The notes beneath the pieces are model-generated. The model did no database searches. It worked only from the letters and a program-made list of their open reading frames with translations, and was not told where the DNA came from. Made by a program: the position numbers and the translations under genes. From Apophysomyces variabilis (taxonomy: Eukaryota; Mucoromycota; Mucoromycetes; Mucorales; Mucoraceae), in NCBI GenBank assembly GCA_002749535.1, contig MZZL01000411.1:1-64000 (forward strand): a stretch of DNA of 64,000 bases. Direction: 5' to 3'. This document shows positions 47,797 to 58,562 of the stretch, in pieces (position 1 is the stretch's first letter; each line of letters opens with the position of its first letter).

Positions 47797-48985
47797 ATGC
47801 CATCCAGGACCGAGTATGATTCTCTTCCCATAGACGAGGAAACCTCACATGTTGCCCAAGGAAGGAGGCTGAGGTCCCGTTCGCTTCTTGCTGCTCTAAT
47901 GCTTGCAATTTGCATTCTCGCATTTGTCTTGCAAACAGAAGTGGCACAATATGTCCAACGAACAACGAATTACCAGAAACCCTATTTCATCCTGTACGTT
48001 GCCAATGAGGACAAGCAATCCAACATTTACCAAACCATATAGATACGTTGGACACTGTTGTTACATTCTTATGATACCTATACAGTTTATTGCAGAATGC
48101 ATCGCCCGTTGGCCCGATAGACATATGACCTTCATAGAACACCTGCAGGATACCGCTATTCAATGCAGCAAAGAGCTAAACCAATCTTTGGACGAGATAG
48201 CTACCCGGATACACGGGCGTTCTGGAGAGAAAAGCAGGATCCGATCTGCTATACAAATTAGCCTCTCACTTGCGCTTCTCATCACTATCCCTTCTTATCT
48301 TTGGTACGTCAGTGTCAATCTGACCACCATGTCCAATCTTACAGCCATTTACAACACGGCATGTGTGTTTGCTTACATCTTTTCAATCCTAATGTTGAAC
48401 GATCGATTGGTTCCGTTCAAAGTTGGTGCCGTGACGTTGTGCATGGTGGGCGTATTCATTATGGCGTATTGGGCACCCGAAAAGCTTAGCGATGATGATT
48501 CATTTGATGGACAAACACACTCTGCTTATGGAATTCTTGTGGCTGTTTTTGGTGCTGGTGCATACGGATTCTACGAAGTTTACTACAAAAAGTACGCAAC
48601 GCCATCGCGCCCCTCAATTCTATTCGCCAATACCATAACTGGTATGATTGGCATTGTTACGCTGCTATTGCTTTGGATTCCATTACCATTATTACATCTG
48701 TCAGGCCATGAGGTGTTTGTAATGCCAGATAAGGAAACGTTTTGGTGCATCCTGGCCATATCATCCATGAGCGTGGTCTATAATGCAACATTTATGTGCG
48801 TGATTGCCCTCGTCAACCCACTTTTTGCGGCTGTTGGCGTGATGCTCACTGTCCCAGCGGTTACTATTACCGATGTGCTAGTAACAGGCGTTATGGTGAC
48901 AACCAATACGGTTGTTGGAAGTGTTTTCATACTTGCCGGCTTTCTCCTCCTTAGTAAAGAAATCGATCAGAAAGAAGTCCAGTAA
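47797..48985 (+). CDS. drug/metabolite transporter (EamA/SLC35-like)
   Basis: Two exons: 47797-47993 and 48043-48985; 379 aa; intron 49 nt, CT/A junction. About ten hydrophobic helices in the EamA two-repeat layout. The first is LLAALMLAICILAFVL. The half-repeat motifs are LTAIYNTACVFAYIFSILMLNDRL and MCVIALVNPLFAAVGVMLTVP, with SVFILAGFLLLSKE at the end; the last segment carries the usual terminal helix of the family. The dileucine-like acidic N-terminus (EYDSLPIDEET) may be a sorting signal. Similar in layout to fungal YML018C/SLC35F-type vacuolar or Golgi transporters. Substrate unknown. The start is the only ATG before the first helix. Confidence 0.85.
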
Positions 48986-49854
48986 ACAGGATGTACATCA
49001 TATGTGTAAAAAAATTCGCGATAAACGGATGAGCCTTTATTTATTCGATTATTCGGTAAAGGATTCGAAATATTATCTAGTTACTAGAGGGCGTTTTTGC
49101 CTAAAATCCATGAAATAGTAAGACGAAGAGTCAAAGTCAGATAGATGCAAAACGTACGTTTTCTGCAAAGTCAAAAATATGGATCGAGATATAGCCCAGT
49201 AAGGCAAAAGAAAAGTTGTATAACTTCACCCAGTTTTTAATACATGGATTATAAGATTCGTAAAATACGTAGAATTGAACATCCATTTGGGTTTCTTTAA
49301 ATATTTCGCGCTGAATGTGTTGTATTTACGTTGCATGCCATAATACAGTGCTCCTCCTTAACTTCGCTGTCGCTAACTTCAATCTCTCGATAAGTCCAAA
49401 AGATTCAAACGAACGAAGGAAAAAGGGAAAGTGTGTTTCTATTGGCGGACACTCCCGTTAATTTTCAACCCTCTTTCACTTCAAGTTCACTAGAGGAACA
49501 GAAGCCTTGAACTTAAAGGGTGACCACTGTAGTCGAAATTACTTTCGATAAGGTCATTCATGGCCATCACAGCATGCATATATTTGAAATGGTCAACCTA
49601 CTATTATCATCCTGACACCATAATGCAAGACGCAACGATGACGACTAACAGCGAAACAGAAATTATCTCCCGATAAAATCATCACGCGTTTCGCAAAATT
49701 AGCATAAGAACAAAGACAATGTCAAATAGACCGTTATCAACGCTAAACTTTTCGGATAGCACTAATTATGTTCTTCTCTTACTCAATAACCATCATATAA
49801 ACCACATCAAGTAGACCCTTGTTTATTTCAGAATAGTCATCCTTAGTATTAGCT
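48986..49854. other. convergent 3' region, no gene seen
   Basis: About 870 bp between the DMT gene and the 3' end of uS8, AT-rich. No motif, RNA gene or repeat pair recognised. Confidence 0.55.
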
Positions 49855-50574
49855 CTAGTAAAAGAAACCAAGGATCTTGCCTCCCACGTGCTTTCTTCGT
49901 GCCTCTAATAGTTTCCAAGAAAAAGAGTTTTTAGACCATCTAGGCCATTACTATGTTTATAAACCAACCTTCATGGTCCATGATACCGGCGGAGGTGGTC
50001 AAGACCAAGTAGCCGAACTGACGGGAGGGCAACAAGTTGGAAGTCCATTTCTCCAGATCAGCAAGCTTAATGTTGAAACGGGGAGAAATAACACCACACT
50101 TGTTAAGACGGCCATTAAGTTGGATAACAATCTTGCCAGAGCGATGGTCATCGATTTCCTCAAATTCACCGATGTAACCTAAATTATTCAAGAGAATTAA
50201 TACCCATTATCAGATAAAAGCAGAAAATAAAGTATTGTTCCCAAAAAATGTCCCCGAAGCCTATCACTTCTTACACAAGTGCAAAAAAAATACGATAAAC
50301 AACGGTATATCATTCTACCGCAGACTTAAAAGCCAAAAGTTGTGGGAAAAATCAACTTCAAACCAGTTATACTACGGAACCGATGCCACCCACGGCAGCA
50401 AAAATCACCCAAAGTAAAAAGAAAAATATTTGAGTGCTTACCATGCTTTTGCATAACTGATAAGAACTTGACAATGACCTTGGAAGAAGGGCGGACGAGC
50501 ACCTGTCTCTTACCGCGCTTTTCGGCGTTGTTGATGTTGTTCAGACAATCATTCAAGACGGAGACTCTGACCAT
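49855..50574 (-). CDS. RPS22: 40S ribosomal protein uS8 (S15a/S22)
   Basis: Small-subunit ribosomal protein. Three exons (minus): 50574-50442, 50178-49969, 49904-49855; 130 aa, exactly the usual length. Starts [20 protein letters not shown], has [81 protein letters not shown] (read in pieces across exons) and ends ILGFFY. The first intron (263 nt) is long for this window, as is common for ribosomal protein genes. An open frame on the opposite strand is only its shadow. Secure. Confidence 0.97.
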
Positions 50575-50960
50575 GATGACCTAGCTGTCACCCTTAGTTA
50601 GCAAGCATGCTTAAATGAGTGTCGCCCAAACATCCTAAGGGGCGATTCATAAAAGCAACCGCTACAACGTCTCAAGCAAGTGGCTTTTTCAAGCTTTGCA
50701 AGTGACACGAAGTAATGGAATCGTCCGATGATCCATTGGAAGGACATTGCTCCCCACAGATTGGACGGATGGATGGATCATACCTACTAGATGACGAACA
50801 GAAAAGGAAGGGAAAGCATTTCAAATGTCCACCTAGCAAACAAAGCAAGCATCGCGTCGGACTTCTATAACTCCGCTGCATTTCCGGACATACAGTATTC
50901 TAACTTGAGATTGAGACGAACTTGAACTCTTTTTAGACCAATCAATTTTTAATTTAGACG
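50575..50960. other. spacer between uS8 and a Tc1-type element
   Basis: About 390 bp. It holds the uS8 promoter and, at its right end, AGACGAAC-type sequence (50909-50950) resembling the subterminal repeats of the adjoining element, so the element may start slightly earlier than its clear inverted repeat. Confidence 0.45.
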
Positions 50961-50992
50961 AACTGACTTCCTAATTTAGACGAACGTCTTTC
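50961..50992. repeat. left terminal inverted repeat of the Tc1-type element
   Basis: Inverted copy of 52435-52466; the core CTTCCTAATTTAGACGAA is shared exactly. Confidence 0.7.
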
Positions 50993-51147
50993 TTTTTGAG
51001 ACGAGCTTTATTTTTTTTGAGACTAAGCGATCTATTGAAACGACATACTACTTCAAGCCGATCTCTTTTTGCAGGCACCGATCCCAGTAACTCTCAGCAT
51101 GTCTTATCCAACCTTGACAATCAGCTGTAGTAACTGTCTTGCATGCC

Positions 51148-52395
51148 TCAGCAATGCGTGGCGTGAGATGTCAGCTTTGTCCAGAGGTTTCTTCTAGTAT
51201 TCTTCTTGATTTTGGACCAGCATTCTTCAATGGGGTTTAAGAAAGGCGAATATGGCGGCATAAACAAAGGTTTATAGCCGCGCTTGTTGATAGCATCCAC
51301 GACAAAGCGAGAGTGATGGATTCTGCAATTATCCATTACAATAAACATATCCTTCTTGTTATGTTTATCCAGGATGTCCATTACCGACTCCGTAAACTGG
51401 ACAATATGATAAGCCGTAGTGCCTTTCTTAAGTTTTACTGGTTTTGCATCGGTTTGATCACCAGTTTTTCTCTTCTTGGAAGGCGCCGACTCAGGAAACT
51501 CCTTTTCAATCTTGGCTGCATCACTCTTCTTTAATGGTTCCACCTTCGAGAAGCAGACCGTTCCAAAGGGAGAGATACAGCCCACGATGTCGATATTTAC
51601 GCCCTTCTGGGTGTGTACCTTTACGACAGCAGGGTCTCCAAGCCTTGACCATGCACGGCCTCTCATCAACTGTGAGTGAAAGCCTGTTTCATCAACAAAC
51701 ACGCAATTTTCTAGAAAGTTGACACCCGCAGTCTTCCATTGACTAACGATGTCGAACCGCAGTTGAATAGTTCTTGGGCCATCGCGTTCCAAAGTGTACT
51801 TGGTTGCCTGCTTTAATGAGATTGCACATTTTTCCCGAATACGCTTGTAAATACCAGGAATAGATATTTCAATGCCTTCAAAATGCTCACAGAGCTTCTG
51901 TGTTGCTTCCTCAAGAACAATTGAAGGATTGTCATCGAATAGCTTGATCAAAAAAGCTGAATGCTCGGGAAACAGCTTTTTTGGTTCACGCTTAAGCTGC
52001 TTCTTTACTCTTCCAGGAAGAACTGTTCCAGGTCCGGCGTTGGACTCGTTTAGCAAACTGTAAGCAGAGCCACGAGTATGCCACACTGCTCTGCTGCTTT
52101 CGGCGCTGTGATTCCTTCCTCTTGAACTAAACTAACCAAGCGCGCAATCCGGTCCTCGCCATACTTCCTGTATCTTTGCCGTGTTGTAATGGCAACTTCC
52201 TTGAAGTCATCAACAAGGCTGTCTACTGCTTCGGCCCTGGCAACCGGCTGTGTCTCAGGCTCAGGAACAGTCGAATTCGACGAGCATCTCAATTTGGCCA
52301 TACCCCATCGCAAAATCATCGAAATCCATCTCATCTGAGCTCTCGTCGTAGGCTAAGAGGGGGGTCTCATCAGGGTTGTATTGAATGAAATCCAT
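51148..52395 (-). pseudogene. DDE transposase, frame broken near the N-terminus
   Basis: Three minus-strand pieces in different frames form one protein. They are an acidic N-terminus from ATG 52395 (MDFIQYNPDETPL), a helix-turn-helix segment to about 52093 (KYGEDRIARLVSLVQEEG), and a 312-codon frame 52086-51148 holding the whole catalytic domain. There VFVDETGFHSQ supplies the first Asp (about residue 132 of that frame), IVMDNCRIHHS the second, and PPYSPFLNPIEECW the Glu. The DDE triad is intact; two frameshifts (near 52300 and 52090) separate it from the DNA-binding domain. A KKRKTGDQTDAK stretch may be a nuclear localisation signal. Recently inactivated by appearance, given the long clean C-terminal frame. 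Confidence 0.75.
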
Positions 52396-52434
52396 TTCGT
52401 TTTAGATTTTAGACGAAAAGCCTCAATAAATTGC

Positions 52435-52466
52435 AAAGACATTCGTCTAAATTAGGAAGCTCAGTT
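52435..52466. repeat. right terminal inverted repeat of the Tc1-type element
   Basis: Inverted copy of 50961-50992; see the element entry. Confidence 0.7.
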
Positions 52467-53576
52467 GATGAGAGCTAGCCTGAAGATGTGGTTGGCTATC
52501 GACCCTGGAATTTGAGATCCTTCGACAAGACAACGTTTTGGTTTTTGTCTCATTAAGAAAAAAACCAATTTTGTTAGATCTATATTTTTCCCCAGCCCTT
52601 TCTTAATAATCGAAAAGATAGACCATTTGCGCTTTTCTTTCGGAAGGCTAAAGAGGATAGATAGAGGATTTCTAGACGTTTTATTTTGTCTGAGAATAAA
52701 CAAGCCAATCAGGCGCGGCTTTGGGAAGCCAACCACATTGGAGGGTGAGCGATCATCAACGGGGATTGTGATGGGTACGCCTCGCAATAAAAGTTTCTAC
52801 AGGACATAACTTTTTGCTTGTAGACTTGTAGAAACCGTCAGTTCAAGATTTCGTTTGCTGCTGTAATTTAAAATTATTTTAATCAACGGTTTCTACAACG
52901 TATAAATTATAAAGATGATTGAAACCCTCTAATCAAGTCACCGAAGAAGCACTGTAATTCAGTTACTATTGCTGTATGGCTAGTATAAAATCGATTGTCT
53001 TTTCTGCAGTTACTTTCAAGCCTTAGTCACAGTTCCTGCAACTACATAGCAACGCAGGTCAGGCAATTCGAGTTGCTATTGATAGTAAAACCCATCGATT
53101 ACCATCTGACACTCTAGGAAGTTGTGGCAGGTGCTTTAACGGATTTTCTTTCGAACTTAGTTACAGAATATGCTCTAATAGGATGAATGATCGTTTAGAC
53201 GAAGCAGGAACAGTAGGGTAAAAGTACCTTTGACATGACCAGCAATCTGTAAAACACACAGAAGTTTCTATTCATTGCTGAAAAAGAGAAACTGAAACAC
53301 ACAGTTGCAAGAGGTTGAATCTTAGAAAAAAGAAAAAGAATTCCTAATGCATTTATATGGGGAAGCCTGCTACAAACATGAAAATGATGCGCGTCTCCTT
53401 TTCCCGCATCAAAAAAAGAGAGAACCGAGGCAATACTTTTTGATCATTTCATAGAGTCCATTAGAACAGTTTTCTATCATGTATTTTAGCAACCGTAACT
53501 GGGAAGGCACGGTGGCAATAAATCAGGTTAAGTGTGCTACAAAATTTTTGAGCGACAACTTCGCTCCATTACGCTC
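52467..53576. other. intergenic with a 13-bp inverted repeat
   Basis: About 1.1 kb. TTGTAGAAACCGT at 52826-52838 and its reverse complement at 52886-52898 are perfect, 47 nt apart, and a related GTTTCTACA lies near 52790. A minus-strand frame at 52461-52787 has no motif. Otherwise it is the SWF1 upstream region. Confidence 0.5.
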
Positions 53577-55141
53577 ATGGTAACACGATGGACCACGCTA
53601 ATGGGATGTTAAAGGCACCTCTTTAGAACCTACTTGGCCTAGTGGTCTTGTTTCTTTTCTTCTTTGGTCTGGTTGTGTTTGTGCTTCTTTTTGGGCAGAG
53701 CCCGCAGTTAAGGTATGTCGAAGAGCAAAGCTTGGCTATTACGTGGACTGAATAAAATGATGCTCAGGAATGGCATCGCCGGAAAAGCTCATCGATTCTT
53801 GACTGTATCCACTCCTCGAGCAATGCTGTAGGTGTTTGCTATGTCATTACGTTTATAACGCAACAATAATAGATGGTTCCTGCGTCGCACTATTGGTCAA
53901 ACAAACCTGAACCGTTTGGCTGCAACATGGTCATACTGCTGCGAGTCTCGCAATCCTTTCCTTCAAGTGAGCGATATTTTAATGACAGACAGTTGGCCTA
54001 ATCCAACATTGTAGATACTCTTTGTTACTATATCTGGAATTTCAATCTTGCTATTCTTCAAGTATGCGATGCCATATATTCCTGGTGTGTACTTGCACCC
54101 CTTCCATTTGTAAGTTTCTGGATGGATATATGTGACGAAACTTGTTTGCATTTATTTTACGTTAGGTATCTTATTCCTGCCGAAATCGTCTGGTTATATG
54201 CATCCTATTACATTGCGTGCACTGCCGAACCAGGGACTATCACCACCAACAACGTGCAAACCTATTTAGACCATTTCCCCTACGATAACTTGCTTTATCA
54301 TCCAAAGGAGTGTCAGACATGTAAGCTGCAAAAGTAAGTCCATCTTAAGTGCTTAGTGAGTTGATCTCATTCGGTGAAAAAGACCAGCACGCTCAAAACA
54401 TTGTTCTATGTGCAAAGCTTGTATCGGCAAGCTGGACCATCATTGCGCATGGATAAACCGCTGCGTTGGTGTCAACAATCACAGATATTTTTTCCTCTTT
54501 CTGTTTACCTTGATCCAATTTTGTACATATGGAGCATATCTTTGTTTCCAGATTTATCGTGGTTTAATCATAGAATGGGGTCTCGATAAAGCCTACGTGT
54601 ATGATCGCCGGTCTGGGACACAATCGCCTATAACGTTCCGGAGGGCAATGATAGTACGTTGACGCGTCAAATACTATGGAGCGCTTTGTCATTGACGAAA
54701 TTTAATTTGGTAGCACATATTACACCGTGATCGGGTTATTGGCTCCATAGGCATTCTTGCTGTCGTTGTATCCGTCATAGTTTTTGTCTTCACTGTTTAC
54801 CAGTAAGAGTTGGCTGAACTGTATTTCATGTATTGACCTTTTTTTTTGTCAGATTATACCTTGTTGGCCGGGGTATCACTACCAATGAAGCTTTCAAATG
54901 GGATATGATCGAGGAAGATATACAACGCGGAGTTCTCTGGCAATATGAAGAACAGCTTCCTAATAAGGCGGAATCTAATGTTAGAAAACGTACATCATCT
55001 AAAATTCCGAAGGATACGGTGACAAGCAAAGTAACGAAGAAAAGGATTGCAAGCTTAGAGGAGTTAGATAATATATACGATGCAGGTTTTTTTCAAAATT
55101 TGCTAGATGTTTTTGTACCACCTAAATTAGGCAAACCCTGA
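53577..55141 (+). CDS. SWF1: DHHC palmitoyltransferase, Swf1-like
   Basis: ER enzyme that S-palmitoylates TM-adjacent cysteines (SNAREs in yeast). Nine exons: 53577-53579 (ATG only), 53627-53712, 53768-53827, 53873-53966, 54015-54109, 54166-54333, 54383-54653, 54714-54802, 54853-55141; 384 aa. An N-terminal TM ([21 protein letters not shown]) and [12 protein letters not shown] are Swf1-like. Two TMs follow, then the zinc-binding Cys-rich domain [18 protein letters not shown] and [14 protein letters not shown] with the DHHC active site, two more TMs and a TTxE motif (TTNE). The first exon is inferred because a stop codon precedes the second exon in frame, and a GTAACA donor directly follows an ATG 47 nt earlier. 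Secure except for the first exon. Confidence 0.92.
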
Positions 55142-55397
55142 TTACATATAATGGAAGAAAAAAAAAGATATTACTGCCAACTAGTCGGTTCTTTTTATAG
55201 TAAGATAGCAATCTGTTGCAGACATAAAACAGAAAAAGGATAGAGAATTTCCCAATGCAACCCAATCATTCATCGTTGATGTGTGACTTGCCATTTTTTT
55301 TCTTTGGTTCCTCAAGTCACCAAAGAACGACCAGAAGAGGGGAGCCTTGCCTTTCTACGCGCGCTTCCAAATAGTTTCATTTTGGGAAAATATCGCC

Positions 55398-56343
55398 ATG
55401 CTTTCTTTAACGCGCGCTGGACGTACATGTGCAAGCAGAGCATTTGGACAACGATGCGCACAGAACAGATTCTATGCTACGAAGAAAAAGAATGTTGCTA
55501 AAGAGAATCCTGATGCCCTTGATATCCATGAAGCTGTGCGAGTGCTAAAAGCATTTGAGGTCGGCAATCCTGCCCATCAGATCGAAGCGCATGTGCAGTG
55601 CAAGATCGAAAAGTCCACACCATTAATTCGAGGAACCATAGTCCTGCCAAAAAGTATTAAGCAAGAGGCAACGATCGCTGTGTTTGCTACAGGCAAGCAG
55701 GCAGAGGAAGCTCGTGCTGCAGGTGCTCATTTTGTCGGCGGTGAAGACCTCATCGAAAAAATCCAAAATAACGAGATCAAATTCGACAAGTGCATCTCCA
55801 CTCCAGCCATGTTCCCGGCCGTGACAAAGATCGCAAGAATATTGGGCCCTAAGGGTTTAATGCCCACAGTGAAGAAAGGTAGCTACCAAGGTCTGAACTT
55901 ACCTAGTAGTTATTCTGATAAAATGGAACAGGCACTGTTACTGACGACGTGGCAAATATTGTTCGAACTTCGAAAAGCTCTTTTGATTTTAAGGCAGACA
56001 AAAAGGGCGTTTTGCATACAGGTATTAGTCAGAATACCGGTTCTTATTCTTTCTTATGCGTTTCTCTAGGAATTGGCAAGGTTGATTTTGAGTCCAGTGA
56101 TATTGAAGGTGAGAACTAGCGTTCACGCGTAAACCATAATTCTGTTCTCACTATCTATCACCACAGCTAACCTAAAAGCCATCCTCGAAGAGTTGAGAGT
56201 GTTCGGAAAGGCAAACAACTTAAAAGGTGAGATAAGTTGAACGCTAAATGACAATTAACCATGTGATAGCCATCATTCAAAACGTTGTTCTTTCATCAAC
56301 CCGGGGTCCTGGAATTGTTATCTCGGGTGGATCGTCCTTGTAA
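55398..56343 (+). CDS. MRPL1: mitochondrial ribosomal protein uL1m
   Basis: Large-subunit mitoribosomal protein of the L1 stalk. Five exons: 55398-55878, 55932-56021, 56070-56108, 56167-56226, 56270-56343; 247 aa. The N-terminus is Arg/Ala/Ser-rich without acidic residues (MLSLTRAGRTCASRAFGQR), fitting a mitochondrial presequence cleaved before KKKNVAKENP. L1 family motifs are RGTIVLPKS, AGAHFVGGEDLIEKI, ISTPAMFP and the signature LGPKGLMPT. Near the end AILEELR and ISGGSSL close the domain. An in-frame ATG at 55347 would extend the N-terminus; 55398 gives the better presequence. In tandem with uL5m 1.1 kb downstream. Confidence 0.9.
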
Positions 56344-57464
56344 CTGGGCTAGATGTCGAAAAATCTTAGTGTACATTAATTCCGATATTGTTCGTCGAAA
56401 CAGTAACATAGATCATCACATACAGTACTTTTCTATAAACGGAGAGATATTAATTCTTTCTGAACTCTTGTCAACACGGTTTTGCTATAGGGAGTGGACT
56501 CTCAATCTGACAAGCAGAAATTTTCACTAGATTGGTTTATAAAGTTTAGATGTCATGTCAACATACAGTATGCACCATGATAAAACAACTGCATCATATC
56601 AGAAGCCAAACAGTCCTCTTCAAAAGAGCAAAATGCCGCTATTAATGTGACAAAGTTTCTTTACTCTCTGTTTACTGTATTTCGGGTCGTCAGTTCAATG
56701 GACCGGGACCATTTCGAGCAGGTAACTGCAAATAAAATCAACCCACAGCAATAATTTAAAGTAGTCGAAGGACAGCTTGCGCTCCCAAGAGTTTAGATTT
56801 GGATAATATCAGGGACACTATAAATAAGGGCTCCTAATACAGTATCAATTTCCATTGACGGTGCAAACAGAAGGGTTAAAGCAGACATAAAATGGAGCGG
56901 CCCAACAATTGTACAACTTTAAGGATGCAGCTCCCAGTGCGGAAAGCACGAATGAGTACGCGACAATATACGTTTTAACCTGATAAACATATCCTAAGGC
57001 GCGCAACAGTGGAATAGATGTCCAACAAGCATTTTTCCTTTTATACCGGATCCAATTGCGTTTTGTACAGAACAGCTCATGGCTACCGTAAACGCTTGCT
57101 CCGAATTATAGGACTGTCGCTGCAACATGACCAACGTTAGGGGCCTATTTACGATGCTGTGGCCAAATTTTCTCTTTCCCACACCATATGACCCCTTCCA
57201 TCAATGACAGGTATGACAACGTTAGGCATATTTTCAACAAACTGATTGTATGGGTGTGCGACATATTTGCGCGATACAAGGTATTACGGCATCTGTAAGT
57301 TGCACTTACACAACTGATACTGTTGCGCCTTTCAAGCAGTTTCTGTGTCCGACAAAATGAATGCCATGGGGGGCTGACGCAAAAAAAATTTCAAACAACG
57401 CAAAAATTTTTAAACAAAGTGGTGTGTGAAGGTGGGAATTGAGTTCCTGGTAGCTAAACAAGAC
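56344..57464. other. intergenic, no gene seen
   Basis: About 1.1 kb between two mitoribosomal genes of the same strand. Short frames at 56285-56530 (partly the uL1m last exon) and 56994-57182 lack motifs. No RNA gene recognised. Confidence 0.55.
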
Positions 57465-58358
57465 ATGGCCGCATTGCGAACTTTGGCACGACACAACGCG
57501 TCGCTTTTGCGTGCGTTCAAAGCAGGGTTGCCAATGCGAGCATTTAGCACTGCACCTTGTGTGTCTTCTTCGCATGGATTAATGAGGCTGAAAGAGTATT
57601 ACGATGCCACTTTATCCGAAGACCTCATGGTCCTTGGTTATGACCACGCCCGTGTAGCACCACCAACTTCCAAATATCCTGACATCCAAGCACAAATTGA
57701 CCGAGCTCTTCTGGCCACAGGTGAGCCAGAGACGCCCAAGACTCCAAGCGCCGAAACGATCCGTACTAGAAAGGGTGGAAAGCCGGTGAAGCCGATCCAA
57801 CCAGCAAAAGGACCCAACACCATTCCTCGACTTGATAAAATCACGCTTCACGCCATGGTGAAGGATGCGATCGGCAACAAAAGCAATCTGCTGGCAGCAT
57901 TCATGGCTTTTCAGAGTATTACCGCTTGTCGACCAGAAGTTGTATATGCTCGCAATTCAGTTGCTAATTGGAAATTACGGTAACGATAAATGAAAGGGAC
58001 AAAGAGTCATTGGAAGTCTTATCGGATTCGTTTTTTTAGCGAAGGCATGCCCATTGGCGTTAAAGTGACTCTTAAAGGGGAGGAAATGTATCAATTTTTG
58101 GATAAGCTTGTGGAAATCGTGCTACCACGCTTGAAGGAATGGCCGGGCATGTCAATGTCTGCTGGTGATGGCAACGGAAACATTGCTATTGGTTTCCCCC
58201 CTTCAGCCCTTGCCTTGTTTCCTGAAATCGAAGGATCCTTTGATGTTTACCCTAAAATGACCGGCTTCGATGTCATCTTCAACACCACTGCGTACACCAA
58301 CACAGACGGTCGTCTACTGCTTTCCGGATTCTCCGTTCCTTTTAAGTCCAAGAACTAG
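57465..58358 (+). CDS. MRPL7: mitochondrial ribosomal protein uL5m
   Basis: Large-subunit mitoribosomal protein contacting 5S-site rRNA elements. Two exons: 57465-57979 and 58040-58358; 277 aa; intron 60 nt. A presequence (MAALRTLARHNASLLRAFKAG) is followed by LKEYYDATLSEDLM. The L5 core is PRLDKITLHAMVKDA, FQSITACRPEVVYARNSVA, WKLREGMPIGVKVTLKGE across the splice, FLDKLVEIVLPRLKEW, and FPEIEGSFDVYPKMTGFDV at the end. Joining at CG/GT with acceptor TTTAG restores the conserved LREGMPIG. An in-frame GTG upstream (57426) is not needed. Secure. Confidence 0.93.
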
Positions 58359-58562
58359 ATAGAAATAACATTATAATTTTTTCTTTCTCTCTCATTCATT
58401 CTCTCACTTCGTTGTAAAAAAGTTTGTATAAAAAGGCCCAGTTCAAAACGCAAGGATCATCGTATCCGTGAGAATCATGTGAAACGCCCGACCAAAAATG
58501 GTATTTCTATAAGCATTCTTGTGTCAAAAAGGTTCTATCTCCTTTATCTTGTCTCAGAAATT

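Larger units (their letters stand above)
50961..52466 (-). mobile_element. IS630/Tc1-mariner-type DNA transposon with TIRs
   Basis: An element of about 1.5 kb bounded by roughly 32-bp inverted repeats: left 50961-50992 and right 52435-52466, sharing CTTCCTAATTTAGACGAA with two to four mismatches over the whole repeat. The motif TTTAGACGAA recurs several times just inside and outside both ends, as binding sites of Tc1-type transposases often do. It encodes one minus-strand transposase (below). A TA target duplication was not resolved. Confidence 0.75.

Noticed and set aside
49877..50182. 101-codon + strand frame
   Set aside because: Shadow of ribosomal protein uS8, whose minus-strand exons explain the region fully.
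52461..52787. 108-codon minus-strand frame beginning MRGVPITIPVDD
   Set aside because: No motif, no splice-supported extension, and it starts within the TIR of the Tc1 element. It may be transposon debris, but I cannot support a gene.
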